A program made the translations under genes and the position numbers. The notes beneath the pieces are model-generated. The model searched no databases and had not been told where the DNA came from. It saw only the letters and a program-made list of their open reading frames with translations. Of a stretch of 64,000 nt of DNA, positions 1-9,567 are shown piece by piece. Source of the DNA: Natranaeroarchaeum sulfidigenes (GTDB taxonomy: Archaea > Halobacteriota > Halobacteria > Halobacteriales > Natronoarchaeaceae); NCBI RefSeq assembly GCF_017094485.1, contig NZ_CP064786.1:248001-312000 (forward strand), given 5' to 3'. Position 1 is the stretch's first letter; the number at the start of each line of letters is the position of its first letter.

Positions 1-1
1 G

Positions 2-1009
2 GCAGAGACGGACGCCGACGTGACAGCCGCAACCGCGGATGCAACAGATCAGGCAGCAGACCCGACGACTCCCGAACCAGCCGGTACTGGCCCCGACCCG
101 ACAGAGGAGTCGGATGGTCCCGGTTTCGCCAAGCGTGCGAAGTCGGCCGCAACCGGCCAGACTATTATCGAGGCCGAAGACGTCGAAGCGCCACTTGACG
201 AACTCGAGATGGCGCTGCTCCAGAGCGACGTCGAGCTCACGGTCGTCGACGAGATTCTAGCGACGATCCGTGAGGAGACGATCGGCGAGACCCACCTGAT
301 CACGAAGAGTACGACCGGCGTGGTCCAGCGCGCGCTCCGGAAAGCGCTGGTTGATGTCATCAGCGTTGGTCAGTTCGACTTCGAAGAGCGCGTCGCCGCG
401 GCCGATAAACCGCTCGTGATCATCTTCACGGGCGTCAACGGCGTCGGCAAGACGACCTCGATCGCAAAGATGGCGAAGTACCTCGAAGAGCGAGGCTACT
501 CGTCGGTGCTTGCGAACGGCGACACCTACCGTGCGGGTGCCAACGAACAGATAGAAGAGCACGCCGAGGCGCTCGACAAGAAGCTAATCACCCACCAGCA
601 GGGTGGCGACCCCGCTGCGGTGATCTACGACGGCGTCGAGTACGCGGAAGCGAACGATGTCGATGTCGTACTCGGCGATACGGCCGGTCGGCTCCACACT
701 AGCGACGACTTGATGGAGCAATTAGAGAAGATCGAACGCGTCGTCGACCCGGACATGACGCTGTTCGTCGACGAAGCGGTCGCCGGGCAGGATGCCGTCC
801 AGCGCGCTCGGCAGTTCAACGATGCCGCCGAGATCGACGGTGCGATCCTGACGAAAGCGGACGCCGATTCGCAGGGTGGCGCTGCCATCTCGATCGCCCA
901 CGTCACCGGGAAGCCGATCCTCTTTCTCGGCGTCGGGCAGGGCTACGAGCATCTAGAACAGTTCGAGCCCGAACGGCTGGTCGATCGGCTGCTCGGCCTC
1001 GACGGATAA
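2..1009 (+). CDS. ftsY: Signal recognition particle receptor FtsY (5' end outside window)
   Basis: This is the SRP receptor GTPase that docks SRP-ribosome complexes at the membrane and pairs with SRP54. The NG domain is complete. It shows the P-loop GVNGVGKT, the DTYRAGA motif, DTAGRLH, the TKAD guanine-specificity motif and the closing GVGQGYEHL. An acidic, low-complexity A domain precedes it, and the reading frame is open back to the first base of the window. The GTG at 20 is therefore probably internal and the true start lies upstream. The partner gene for SRP54 is 12 kb downstream on the same strand. The stop at 1009 converges on the ABC permease gene. Confidence 0.95.
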   Translation, partial: AETDADVTAATADATDQAADPTTPEPAGTGPDPTEESDGPGFAKRAKSAATGQTIIEAEDVEAPLDELEMALLQSDVELTVVDEILATIREETIGETHLITKSTTGVVQRALRKALVDVISVGQFDFEERVAAADKPLVIIFTGVNGVGKTTSIAKMAKYLEERGYSSVLANGDTYRAGANEQIEEHAEALDKKLITHQQGGDPAAVIYDGVEYAEANDVDVVLGDTAGRLHTSDDLMEQLEKIERVVDPDMTLFVDEAVAGQDAVQRARQFNDAAEIDGAILTKADADSQGGAAISIAHVTGKPILFLGVGQGYEHLEQFEPERLVDRLLGLDG

Positions 1010-1017
1010 TCGGGCCC

Positions 1018-2229
1018 TCATGCTTTTAGCCGTTCCAGGCGTGCGTAGCGCCCCGTGTGCCAACCGGTGACGACTGCGACGATTCCGCCGAGCGCGAGCG
1101 CGAGCGCAAACCCGGCGGCGTACACCTCGGTCGGCGTTACCAGCAGTCCCTCGATACCGACTGTCGACGCCGCAATGCGGTTTAACGCGTTTCTGAGTAA
1201 CGGCGTCGCAGCGACTCCGAGTAGCCCGCCGACGATCCCGACGACCAGTCCCTGTGTACCGATCGTGGCGGCGAGCAAACGCTGTGAGAGCCCGATCGCT
1301 CGCAGTGCGGCGAGTTCGTCGCGCTGCTGGTAGGCGACGAGAACGAACAGGTTAACCAGCAAGATGGTGCTACCGACGACCGCCAGTCCGACAAGGGTCG
1401 CCCCGCTTGCGATCACGACCGGCCTGTCGGTGAGCATCATCTCGACCTGTTCCTCGCTCGTCCGGACGGCGTACTCCGGATACTCGTTCTGGATGTCATC
1501 GCGGACGGCTGTGCTGTCGGCATCGTCCGTGGTATCCGCCATGACGAACGTCGCCCGATCGGTCCCGCTCGTCCCGGCGATATACTGCAGGTCCGCGAGC
1601 GGGACGGTCGCGGCGGGCTCCCCGAGTAGCGTCGAGTGGTGGGCGGACGTACCGACGACAGTGAATTCCCTGTCGGCTCGCTCCCTGCTCGCGCCGATCC
1701 GGACGGTGTCGCCGACCGAGACGTCGAGGGCGTCGGCGGTCCGCGGATCGAGAACGATCTCGCTCCGCACGGGGTCCGAGCGTGGCGCGTTTCGGTAATC
1801 CGCGGGATCGAGCTCGAAACCGTCGCCCTCCTGGAAGTCGTAGCCCCCGTGGGTCTCGTGAACGCCGACGGCCGGGATGCGCTGGAGTTCACCCTCGTCG
1901 GTTCCCAGATACACGTCGTGTAATGCGATCGGTGCGGCGGTTCGGACGTCCTCTCTGTCGTTTATCGACGCCGCCACCTCGCTGGCGTCGACGATCCCGT
2001 TGTCCGTTTCCGGCCCCTCTACCGTGAGCCAGAGGTCCCGGTCGGCATCCCCGAGACTCTCCTCGCCGACATCGACGACGCCGACGCCGAGGCTCGCCAG
2101 CAGGGTCACGGAGAGTACGGCGACCGTGACGGCCAGCACCGTTAGTACTGTCCGACCGGGAGAGCGTCGGAGCTGTGCCGCGGCGATACCGAGGACGGCG
2201 CTTGCACGGACGACCGTGTTGTAACTCAT
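1018..2229 (-). CDS. ABC transporter permease, FtsX/MacB type (second permease)
   Basis: This 403-residue membrane protein has the FtsX/MacB architecture. One N-terminal transmembrane helix (about residues 22-50) is followed by a large extracytoplasmic domain of about 220 residues, then three helices near the C terminus. The cytoplasmic loop after helix 2 contains the FtsX-type signature QQRDELAALRAIGLS. It overlaps the upstream permease by 4 nt (ATGA), which indicates translational coupling. With the neighbouring ATPase it should form an exporter or mechanotransmission complex of the LolCDE/MacB kind. The substrate is unknown. In haloarchaea such systems may handle lipoproteins or peptides, but nothing here decides that. 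Confidence 0.88.
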   Translation of the reverse strand: MSYNTVVRASAVLGIAAAQLRRSPGRTVLTVLAVTVAVLSVTLLASLGVGVVDVGEESLGDADRDLWLTVEGPETDNGIVDASEVAASINDREDVRTAAPIALHDVYLGTDEGELQRIPAVGVHETHGGYDFQEGDGFELDPADYRNAPRSDPVRSEIVLDPRTADALDVSVGDTVRIGASRERADREFTVVGTSAHHSTLLGEPAATVPLADLQYIAGTSGTDRATFVMADTTDDADSTAVRDDIQNEYPEYAVRTSEEQVEMMLTDRPVVIASGATLVGLAVVGSTILLVNLFVLVAYQQRDELAALRAIGLSQRLLAATIGTQGLVVGIVGGLLGVAATPLLRNALNRIAASTVGIEGLLVTPTEVYAAGFALALALGGIVAVVTGWHTGRYARLERLKA

Positions 2230-3449
2230 CGTCCCACCTCGTCCAGAACGGTCGTCCGTGCGGCGACGACCAGCGGGTACGGGACGGCGAGCAGCCCCGA
2301 GACGAGCGCAACACCGACCGCGTAGGGAACGAACAGTGGGTGGGCAACGGCGACGGTCGACTCGACGAGGCGATTCACGGTGAGGATTGCGAGCCAGCCC
2401 AGACCGATCCCGAGGATTGCACCAACAAGCGTCGTCGCGAGCGTCGAAATACCCACGACTGCGAGTCGGCTGTACGCCGGAAAACCGATGGCTTCGAGCA
2501 CTGCGAGCACCCGCCGGTCCTCCTCGACGGTCATCCCCATCGTCGTCGTAATAAAGGAGGCACAGATCCCGATACCGACCACGAGCGCTATCAGGCTCGT
2601 GGCGAACGCGAGGTCGTCGTCGAACATCGCCGCGGGGTTCGTCGCGGTCGCCGTTTGCTGGATCGTCGTGTCGGGATAGCGATCTTCGCCTGCGGCCGTG
2701 GCCGCGTCGGCGTCACCCCACACCAGCAGTCGGTCAGCGAGGCCATCGCGCTCGGTTCCGGCAAGCGACTGGAGTTCGCTGAGATGGACGAGTGCGACTG
2801 GGTGTCCCTCCTCGGTCGCTTCGACCGCCGCGATGTCGAAGCCGATATCCTCGTCGCTTCGGTCGCTGGCGCGAACGAGTCGTTCGGGATCGCTTTCGAA
2901 CCGCTCGGCCGCCGCCTCGGAGAGTACGATTTCCTCCGCTCGTGGACCGTCAAACGTGCCGTCGCCGTAGTGGGGATCGCCCGGTTCGAGCCTCGCTGTC
3001 GACAGCCCCGCGATAGTTCGTGGCTCGTTATTGGGGACGACGCCAACCAGTAGCACGATCCGTGACTCGCCACCGTCGGCCGGCTCCAGCCGGACGGGCT
3101 CGACGAGTACCGGCGACGCGTGCTCGATGTCCGGCTCCGAGCGAATTTCGGCCGCATGCTCGTTGGCCTCCCCCAGTCTCACCCCTTCGACGCCGTCTAC
3201 TGAGGCCACGACAGTTTCTTCGGCGGGCCCGATCCGAACGTCAGCGTCGTCCGCAGCCGCGATTCCGCCGCCTGCAAGCCCGAGTGCGATCCCCGTAACG
3301 AGCAAGAGCAATGCGATCGTCAGGGCGACGCCCGCAACCGTGGCGACGAGACGTCCCGACGTCGTTCTCGTTGCCTGTTTCCAGAGGCGCGTCAGGGCGA
3401 GCTCGACCAGTCCGGCGAACTGCCCGCGGCGTCTGCCGTCATCGGTCAC
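2226..3449 (-). CDS. ABC transporter permease, FtsX/MacB type (first permease)
   Basis: This 407-residue protein has one N-terminal membrane helix (about residues 30-60), an acidic extracytoplasmic domain and three C-terminal helices. The FtsX-type loop reads EEDRRVLAVLEAIGFPAYSRL. It is the middle gene of a three-gene minus-strand operon, overlapping the ATPase gene by 11 nt upstream and the second permease by 4 nt downstream. The two permeases are homologous in layout but diverged, which points to a heterodimeric exporter like LolC/LolE. No periplasmic adaptor gene is nearby, as expected for an archaeon without an outer membrane. Confidence 0.88.
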   Translation of the reverse strand: MTDDGRRRGQFAGLVELALTRLWKQATRTTSGRLVATVAGVALTIALLLLVTGIALGLAGGGIAAADDADVRIGPAEETVVASVDGVEGVRLGEANEHAAEIRSEPDIEHASPVLVEPVRLEPADGGESRIVLLVGVVPNNEPRTIAGLSTARLEPGDPHYGDGTFDGPRAEEIVLSEAAAERFESDPERLVRASDRSDEDIGFDIAAVEATEEGHPVALVHLSELQSLAGTERDGLADRLLVWGDADAATAAGEDRYPDTTIQQTATATNPAAMFDDDLAFATSLIALVVGIGICASFITTTMGMTVEEDRRVLAVLEAIGFPAYSRLAVVGISTLATTLVGAILGIGLGWLAILTVNRLVESTVAVAHPLFVPYAVGVALVSGLLAVPYPLVVAARTTVLDEVGR

Positions 3450-4209
3450 GCTCGACCACCTGCCCGTCGTGCAGGGAGAGGACCCGGTCCGCGACGGAAA
3501 GGGTTGTAGCGTCGTGCGAGGCGACCAGTACCGCCCGATTCCGGCCGAGTTCCGTCAGCAGGTCCAGTACGGTTTCTCCCGTCTTCGTGTCGAGTTCGCC
3601 GGTCGGCTCGTCGGCGACGATCACGTCGGGATCGGTCACGAGCGCCCGCGCAATGGCGACGCGCTGGCACTCCCCGCCGCTGAGTTCGCCCGGCAGATGC
3701 GTCGTTCGTTCGCCCAGCCCGACGGCGTCTAGCAGCTCAGTTGCTCGTGTTCGACGCTCAGTCCGTCCGACACCAGCACCAACCAGTGGGAGCGCGACGT
3801 TCGCCCGCGCCGATAGCGAGGGGAGGAGGTGAAAGCCCTGAAAGACGATCCCGACGTGGCGGCGACGGACCTGTGCTCGCCGCCGGTCGCCGAGCTCGGT
3901 GAGATCGATCCCCAGCAGTGACACCGTGCCGCTCGTTGGGACGAGCAGTCCGGAGACTGCATGAAGCAGTGTCGACTTCCCGCTCCCGCTTGGCCCTTTT
4001 ATGCCGACGATCGTTCCCGGCTGTACGTCGAGTGAGACGTCCCGGAGGGCCTGCAGGGAGCGGCTCTGGCCTGATCGGAACCGTCCACTAGCAAGTCGAT
4101 ACTCGTGGCTGACGTCGTCGAGTCGGACTGCTGGGGGCCGGTTCTCACCTGCATCCGTCTCGGTATCGCTCGAACGTGTCGTTACTGGGGACCGATCGAG
4201 TATTCCCAC
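3439..4209 (-). CDS. ABC transporter ATP-binding protein, LolD/MacB type
   Basis: This is the ATPase subunit that powers the two downstream permeases. The 256-residue protein shows Walker A GPSGSGKST, a Q-loop (VFQGFHLLP), the signature LSGGECQRVAIARAL, Walker B VIVADEPTGELD and the switch histidine in VLVASHD. The EPTGxLD form is typical of the LolD/MacB/FtsE subgroup. An N-terminal polar extension of about 25 residues precedes the ABC domain, so a slightly later start is possible. First gene of the operon. Confidence 0.93.
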   Translation of the reverse strand: MGILDRSPVTTRSSDTETDAGENRPPAVRLDDVSHEYRLASGRFRSGQSRSLQALRDVSLDVQPGTIVGIKGPSGSGKSTLLHAVSGLLVPTSGTVSLLGIDLTELGDRRRAQVRRRHVGIVFQGFHLLPSLSARANVALPLVGAGVGRTERRTRATELLDAVGLGERTTHLPGELSGGECQRVAIARALVTDPDVIVADEPTGELDTKTGETVLDLLTELGRNRAVLVASHDATTLSVADRVLSLHDGQVVERDR

Positions 4210-4355
4210 GCGTCGATGGGACAGGGTAGCTACTCATTGTTTCTCTTGGCTTACTCCCGAAGAGGGATGGATAACCTCCGTATTCCACGGCGGTGTGCTA
4301 TCCCTGATCGCCGGTAAGGGGACTTGTTTTGAGTGCGTCAGACCGCAGCTGGTAC

Positions 4356-5672
4356 TCAGTCGCCTGCAATTTCGTCTGCTGTCTCTGCCGGCTCCGCCTC
4401 TCGGTAGGCGAGTGGAAGCCTGACCAGGACTTCCGTCCCCGTTGGCGTCCTATCTGTGAGTTCGATTTCGCCGCCGGACTGTGTGACGATCCAGTTTAGC
4501 AACCACAGGCCGAGCCCGCTCGCGTGCTGGAGCTGGGTGATCTCGCTTCCGCCGTCGAACAATCGGCGTTCGGACGTGGGGATCCCTGGCCCATCATCCC
4601 GGATACTGATTTCGGCGTAGTTCCGAGATGCCGTGCGGACGGAAACCTCGACGCTCTGCTCTGGACCGACGTTGTGTTCGAACGCGTTCTCGATGGCGTT
4701 TCTGACCGCAGTATCGATCAGACCGTTGGCAATTACGTGTAGCTCGTCTGGCGTGTCGCACTGGCTCTCGACCTCAGGATAGTGAGTGGAAACGTCCTCG
4801 AGCACATTCTCAACGAGTTCTGCCGCATCGATGGTGTGTCGGGCATAGTCGCCCGCGTCGAGCGAGCGTTCGATCTGTCTGGTCTGGCTGCTGAGCTCGA
4901 TCAACTCGTCCGCCGAGGCGCTGAGGGACTCGGCCCACTCGCGCAACTCGGGGTCGGTAATCTCCTCGCAGATGATCTCTGCGTTCCCTTTTACGACGTT
5001 CATTCGGTTTCGTAAGTCGTGTCTGAGCACACGGTAGAGGACCTGTAACCGCTGGCGCTGTTCCTGTTCGGTCGTGACGTCCGAGTATATCGCGTAGGCA
5101 TCGACTTCGCTATCGTCTCCCTCGACTGGGATCCCGGTGAACGCGAACGTCCGAAAGCCCATGTTCGTCTCCCGCTGGACTTCCCCCTCGACGATACGTC
5201 CATCTTCCAGTTCTCCGACGAGGGCGATCGACTCATCGCGTTTTTCAGGTGGGACGATATAGGACGCAAGCGATTCACCTTCGAGGGTCTCCGCGTCGAA
5301 TCCAAAGACCTCCTCGAAGTTCGTATTGACGTGTTCGACGATCGGTTCCTCCCCATCCTCGATGCTGATCCCAACTCCCGGTATCGGGGCACGCTCGAAG
5401 AACGTTTGGAACTGGCCCGGAGGTGACTTCACTGACTCCGAGTTCATCGCCGGGCCGTCGGTTCTATGGCGCTCGTAGGCACTGCCGATCACAACCCCGC
5501 CCAGAACGCCGCCGCCGATCAGCAGGGAGGTGGCGCTTCCGGACACGCCCCCAGTCGCCGAGATCACTAGTCCAGTAACGACCATTGCTGATGCCATCAC
5601 GACGATACTGAATGCCCTCCCGGCGTCTATAAACCGTCGCTTCGTCGGGGTTTCGCCGGTACTGGCAGTCAT
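4356..5672 (-). CDS. PAS-domain sensor histidine kinase
   Basis: This membrane sensor kinase has 438 residues. Two hydrophobic helices near residues 18-60 anchor it. A PAS domain follows (about 90-205, with GISIEDGEEPIVEHVN). The HisKA dimerisation helix carries the likely phospho-acceptor His218 in LRHDLRNRM. The HATPase_c domain has the N box NAIENAFEHN, G1 box RDDGPGIP and G2 box GLGLWLL. The PAS-HisKA-HATPase order is common in haloarchaeal kinases of the bacterio-opsin activator/receiver-less kind. No response regulator is adjacent, so its partner is unknown. An exact palindrome CTGTATACAG (5702-5711) lies 30 nt before the start codon. Confidence 0.9.
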   Translation of the reverse strand: MTASTGETPTKRRFIDAGRAFSIVVMASAMVVTGLVISATGGVSGSATSLLIGGGVLGGVVIGSAYERHRTDGPAMNSESVKSPPGQFQTFFERAPIPGVGISIEDGEEPIVEHVNTNFEEVFGFDAETLEGESLASYIVPPEKRDESIALVGELEDGRIVEGEVQRETNMGFRTFAFTGIPVEGDDSEVDAYAIYSDVTTEQEQRQRLQVLYRVLRHDLRNRMNVVKGNAEIICEEITDPELREWAESLSASADELIELSSQTRQIERSLDAGDYARHTIDAAELVENVLEDVSTHYPEVESQCDTPDELHVIANGLIDTAVRNAIENAFEHNVGPEQSVEVSVRTASRNYAEISIRDDGPGIPTSERRLFDGGSEITQLQHASGLGLWLLNWIVTQSGGEIELTDRTPTGTEVLVRLPLAYREAEPAETADEIAGD

Positions 5673-5701
5673 GATGAATCAGCTATAATCGGTCTGTTCT
5701 G

Positions 5702-5716
5702 CTGTATACAGTACTG
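5702..5716. promoter_or_regulatory. Overlapping palindromes upstream of the histidine kinase
   Basis: CTGTATACAG (5702-5711) is a perfect 10-bp palindrome, and CAGTACTG (5709-5716) is a perfect 8-bp one overlapping it. They lie 30-45 nt upstream of the kinase start on the minus strand, at about the position expected for its TATA box. They may be promoter plus operator. The function is inferred from position only. Confidence 0.35.
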
Positions 5717-5763
5717 ATGTGGGTGATAAAAAACACGTGCCTAATTGATGAGGTGTGATGAAT

Positions 5764-5893
5764 TACTGGGGTTTTGTACCGTACTTTCGCCCACAATTTG
5801 TAAATGTCCCAGTAGTACTATGGTCCGGAGTCTCACCGAGTTTGATACATAGTGCGAGCGCATACCCGCGTCTTCAGGCGCGGGAGGAGGTCA
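5764..5893 (+). mobile_element. Possible IS200/IS605-type right-end remnant with hairpin
   Basis: The 20-nt segment 5865-5884 forms a CCCGCG / CGCGGG hairpin followed directly by AGGAGGTCA. That arrangement resembles the 3' ends of haloarchaeal IS200/IS605 (TnpB) elements and their omega-RNA. Upstream are two further inverted pairs, TACTGGG (5764-5770) with CCCAGTA (5808-5814) and ACTATG with CATAGT (about 5817-5852), so the whole stretch could fold as a structured RNA. No transposase or TnpB coding sequence is present. The resemblance is from memory of such elements and was not searched. Confidence 0.35.
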
Positions 5894-5959
5894 ATGGCCC
5901 TCCGCAAGACACATATCACGCCCCGCTCAACCCCCGAACATGAACGGTGACGGCTTCCC

Positions 5960-7294
5960 ATGCGCGTGATCATCGTCGGTGCGGGCGAGGTCGGTCAGAC
6001 GATTGCGAATACCCTCACTGCGACCCACGAGGTTGTCGTTATCGAGCGCGATGGGGAGCTGGTCGAAGAGCTAACCTACGATATCGATGCGCTAGTAATT
6101 CAGGGTGACGGGACCGACCTTTCGACGCTGCAGGAGGCCGGAATCCAGGACGCCGAGATGGTGATCGCCTCGACGGACGACGACGAGGTAAACATCGTCA
6201 CCTGTGGTGCCGCAAAAACCACCGGCGACGTGTTCACGATTGCTCGAGTCAAACGCCATAGCCTCCTCCTGACCTGGCAGGGAACCGAAGGGGCGTTCGG
6301 CGTTGATTTTATGGCGAGCTCAAACCTGCTCACCGCCGAAGCGATCTTCCGACTCTCCGGATTTCCGGGCGCCCAAGATGTCGACTCGTTTATCGGAGGA
6401 CTGGTCCGAATGGCCGAGTTCGAGGTCTACGAGGACAGCCCGATCGTCGAACAGACAGTCAGCGATGCCGATCGCTACGACTCACTGACCTTTGCCGCGC
6501 TCTTCCGGGATGACGAACTGATCATCCCCCGTGGGGATACCCGTATCCACTCCGGCGATCGGGTGGTTGTCATCGGGAGCAGCGACTCGGTTGGTGAGTT
6601 TGCCACCGATACCGTCCGAGCAGGTAACAGCGATATCGAGGAGGTCGTGATCGTCGGCGGAACCGAAATCGGCTTTCAGACTGCCCGTTTGTTCGCAGAA
6701 CACGGGTATCGTCCCCACGTGATCGAACAGGATCACGACCGCGCCCGTGAGATCGCCGAGGAACTGCCGAACGCGTCGGTCTGGGAGCACGATGCGACCG
6801 ATATGTCGTTTCTCAAACGTGAGCATATGGACGAAGCCGACATGGTCGTCGCTGCGCTGGGACACGACGACCGGAACCTGCTGGTCTCGATCCTCGCCAA
6901 GAAACTGGGCGTCGACCGAACCATCTCTCTGATCGAGAACACCGCCTACGCGGAGCTGTTCGAAGCCGTCGGTATCGACGTCGCGATCAGTCCGCGCGAG
7001 GAGACTGCCGAGGAGATCATCCGGTTCACCCGGAACGACCGAACCGAGAAGATCGCGATGCTCGAACACGACCTCGCAGAAGTGCTCGAAGTGGAGATCG
7101 GACCGGAAAGCGAGATCGTCGGCCTGACGATCGCGGATGCCGCAAACGAATTTCCCGACTGTGTCGTCATCGGCGCGATCTCCCGCGGAGGGAAATTCGT
7201 CATCCCGCGTGGCGATACTGTTTTCGAGGCGGGCGACCACGTCGTCCTGTTCACCGAGACGTCGGTGCTCGATGACGTGACGAAACTGGTCTGA
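5960..7294 (+). CDS. trkA: Trk potassium uptake regulatory subunit TrkA
   Basis: This cytoplasmic NAD-binding subunit gates the TrkH potassium channel. Its 444 residues comprise two tandem RCK repeats, each a Rossmann TrkA_N domain followed by a TrkA_C domain. The first Rossmann domain begins IIVGAGEVGQTIA (residue 3 on) and the second VVIVGGTEIGFQTA (about residue 230). Each TrkA_C domain ends in a VIPRGDT-like strand. This is full length for double-RCK TrkA. Its channel partner TrkH lies 3 kb downstream on the same strand, separated by a minus-strand permease and UspA. A TATA-like ACATATC occurs at 5912-5918. Confidence 0.94.
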   Translation: MRVIIVGAGEVGQTIANTLTATHEVVVIERDGELVEELTYDIDALVIQGDGTDLSTLQEAGIQDAEMVIASTDDDEVNIVTCGAAKTTGDVFTIARVKRHSLLLTWQGTEGAFGVDFMASSNLLTAEAIFRLSGFPGAQDVDSFIGGLVRMAEFEVYEDSPIVEQTVSDADRYDSLTFAALFRDDELIIPRGDTRIHSGDRVVVIGSSDSVGEFATDTVRAGNSDIEEVVIVGGTEIGFQTARLFAEHGYRPHVIEQDHDRAREIAEELPNASVWEHDATDMSFLKREHMDEADMVVAALGHDDRNLLVSILAKKLGVDRTISLIENTAYAELFEAVGIDVAISPREETAEEIIRFTRNDRTEKIAMLEHDLAEVLEVEIGPESEIVGLTIADAANEFPDCVVIGAISRGGKFVIPRGDTVFEAGDHVVLFTETSVLDDVTKLV

Positions 7295-7308
7295 GAGGTT
7301 TGCGAGGC

Positions 7309-9567
7309 CTATCGCCGACCAAAGAGCCGCTGGCGTAGCGACCGGTCACTCGGCCGCTCGGCCAGGATCACCGACGCGTCGACCTGATCGACGACGTCGA
7401 GGGTCAGCGAGCGGTTGACCAGCCGAGAGAGCAGTCCGCGTTCGGTTGCACCCAGCAGCACGAGCGTGTGCTCGTCGGCGGCCTCGGCGATCGCTCTCTC
7501 GACCTCGCCGGAGTCATCGACCCGGAGTACCGCGTCGCCGAAGCCATGGTCGGCCGCCCAGTCGGCGAGGAACTGTTCACCGTCCTCGCGCTCCTCGGGG
7601 CTATCTACGACGTGGAGCAGACTGATCTCCGCACCGACCATCGACCGGAGCGTGCGTGCGAGCTCCGCACTCAGATCGGAGTCCGGGCCGCCCGCAGTCG
7701 GAATGAGTATTTTCGAGGGATCGAACTCTCGATCTTTCAATACGAGGAAGTCACAGGGCAGGTCGTGGGTTAGCTCGTCGATCGGTCGTTCCGCCCGTCC
7801 GGCACCCCACGGGCGACCGCCGCCCCAGCCCATCACGACCTTGTCGGCCTTGAGTCGGCGGGCGGAGTCGAACACCTCCTCGAAGGAGCGATGCGAGAGG
7901 ATCGTCGAGGTTTCGATCTCGACGTCCCTGTCGGTCATGCGTTCACGAGCCCGCTGTAGCTGCTTTTCGGATTCTGTGTCGATCCGATCCAGCTGTTCGG
8001 CACCGCGGTCCAGCGGCGTCTGATCGGGCACTTCCACGATGTGGACGGCGTGGACGATCCCGTTCTCCCGCTCTTCTGCGAGGGTTCCGGCCAGTTCGAG
8101 GAGCGTCTCCTCGGTACGGGGGTTCGAGAGCGGCACCATCACGCGGTAGGGACGGGTCTGGTCCGGACTTGCCGCTTCTGCAGCCGAGACTGCAGCGTCC
8201 GGCATCTCGTCGGCACGGTCGCGGACGTACTCGCCGAGGGCACCCTCAACGGGGGTGTGTCGACGGGCATACAACATGTACCAGAGCAACGCGCCGACCA
8301 CGAACCCGACGGCGATGACCTGTGGCCAGAACTCCATGAAGGCGATGAGCCCAAGCGACAGCGTCGCGCCGAGGATCGGAACGATCGGATACAGCGGCAC
8401 CTCGAAGTCCGGGTCGTAGTCCGGATGGTCGGTTTCCCGGAAGACGATGACGGCGAGGTTCAACAGCGCGAACACGATGAGATGCAACACGCTGGCGGCT
8501 TCCGCCAGTAGCCCGACATCTCGACCTAGCAGGATCACGAACAGAATGATCATGCCACCGGTCACGATAATCGACCGGTACGGCGTCGCGTACTGGGGGT
8601 GGATCTCGTTGAGCCAGTCGGTGACGATCTTGTCCCGGCCCATAGCGAAGTTGATTCGTGCGGACGCGAGAATCGAGGCATTCGCCGAGGAGGCCGTCGC
8701 CAGCAGCGCGCCGAGCGTCATCGCCGTCGCAGCGGCACCGGCGACCGCCGCCGGGAAGGCCATCTCGGCCGCCTGTGCGACCGGCGCGTCGAGATCCAGT
8801 TCAGGCCATGGGACGATACCCAGCATGAGCGTCACCAGAATCGTATAGAGGGTGCCGACGATCACGACGCTCCCGACGATCGCGATGGGGAGGTTTCGAC
8901 CGGGATTCTTGATCTCTTCCGCGACAGTTGCGATCTTGGCATATCCGAGATACGAGACGAACACGAGCCCCGTCGCGGGGAGAATCTCGGCGGTGCCAAG
9001 CGGCGTGAGTCCGCCATCACCGGTGACCGTCGACCACTCGAAGGAGAACCAGCCTACGATCGCGAAGATAGTCAGGATACCGAGTAACAGCGAGACGATG
9101 ATGGTCTGGATCCCACCTGTTTCTTTGGCACCGATGTAGTTGACGCCGACGAACAGTAGACCGGCCAGTATTGCTCCGACCTGTACGTTGTTGAGAAACA
9201 GAATCGAGGGGAGCTCCAGCAGTTCGCCGAGATACTGGCCAAAGCCGATGGTATAGAACGCCGACGCGAACGCGAGGCCAAGCCAGTCGCCGAGCCCCGA
9301 GATCGATCCGAACGCAGGGCCGAGCGACCGATTGATGAAGTAGTACGCCCCGCCTGCTTTCGGCATCGCGGTCCCGAGTTCCGACACCGACAGCGCGTTG
9401 AACACCGCGATAAAGGCACCGATGATGAACGACAGGACGACGATGGGACCCGCACGCTGGGCGGCGATGCCGGGCAGGACGAAGATCCCCGCACCGACCA
9501 TCGTCCCGATCCCGATCATCATCGCCGAGACGAGTCCGAGGTCCTTTGCGAGTTCCTCGTCACTCAT
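7309..9567 (-). CDS. APC-family amino acid permease fused to universal stress protein domains
   Basis: This 752-residue membrane transporter has an N-terminal APC superfamily domain (about residues 1-440, roughly twelve helices). It starts with the substrate-site motif GIGTMVGAGIFVLPG. Two C-terminal UspA-type domains follow (about 465-605 and 610-735), the second containing the LLGATERGLLSRLVNRS nucleotide-loop type motif. The fusion suggests that cytoplasmic nucleotide sensing controls transport. The start overlaps the upstream free UspA gene by 8 nt, so the two are co-translated. The substrate is probably an amino acid or other cationic metabolite and cannot be specified. A second protein of the same architecture is at 52.6 kb. 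Confidence 0.9.
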   Translation of the reverse strand: MSDEELAKDLGLVSAMMIGIGTMVGAGIFVLPGIAAQRAGPIVVLSFIIGAFIAVFNALSVSELGTAMPKAGGAYYFINRSLGPAFGSISGLGDWLGLAFASAFYTIGFGQYLGELLELPSILFLNNVQVGAILAGLLFVGVNYIGAKETGGIQTIIVSLLLGILTIFAIVGWFSFEWSTVTGDGGLTPLGTAEILPATGLVFVSYLGYAKIATVAEEIKNPGRNLPIAIVGSVVIVGTLYTILVTLMLGIVPWPELDLDAPVAQAAEMAFPAAVAGAAATAMTLGALLATASSANASILASARINFAMGRDKIVTDWLNEIHPQYATPYRSIIVTGGMIILFVILLGRDVGLLAEAASVLHLIVFALLNLAVIVFRETDHPDYDPDFEVPLYPIVPILGATLSLGLIAFMEFWPQVIAVGFVVGALLWYMLYARRHTPVEGALGEYVRDRADEMPDAAVSAAEAASPDQTRPYRVMVPLSNPRTEETLLELAGTLAEERENGIVHAVHIVEVPDQTPLDRGAEQLDRIDTESEKQLQRARERMTDRDVEIETSTILSHRSFEEVFDSARRLKADKVVMGWGGGRPWGAGRAERPIDELTHDLPCDFLVLKDREFDPSKILIPTAGGPDSDLSAELARTLRSMVGAEISLLHVVDSPEEREDGEQFLADWAADHGFGDAVLRVDDSGEVERAIAEAADEHTLVLLGATERGLLSRLVNRSLTLDVVDQVDASVILAERPSDRSLRQRLFGRR

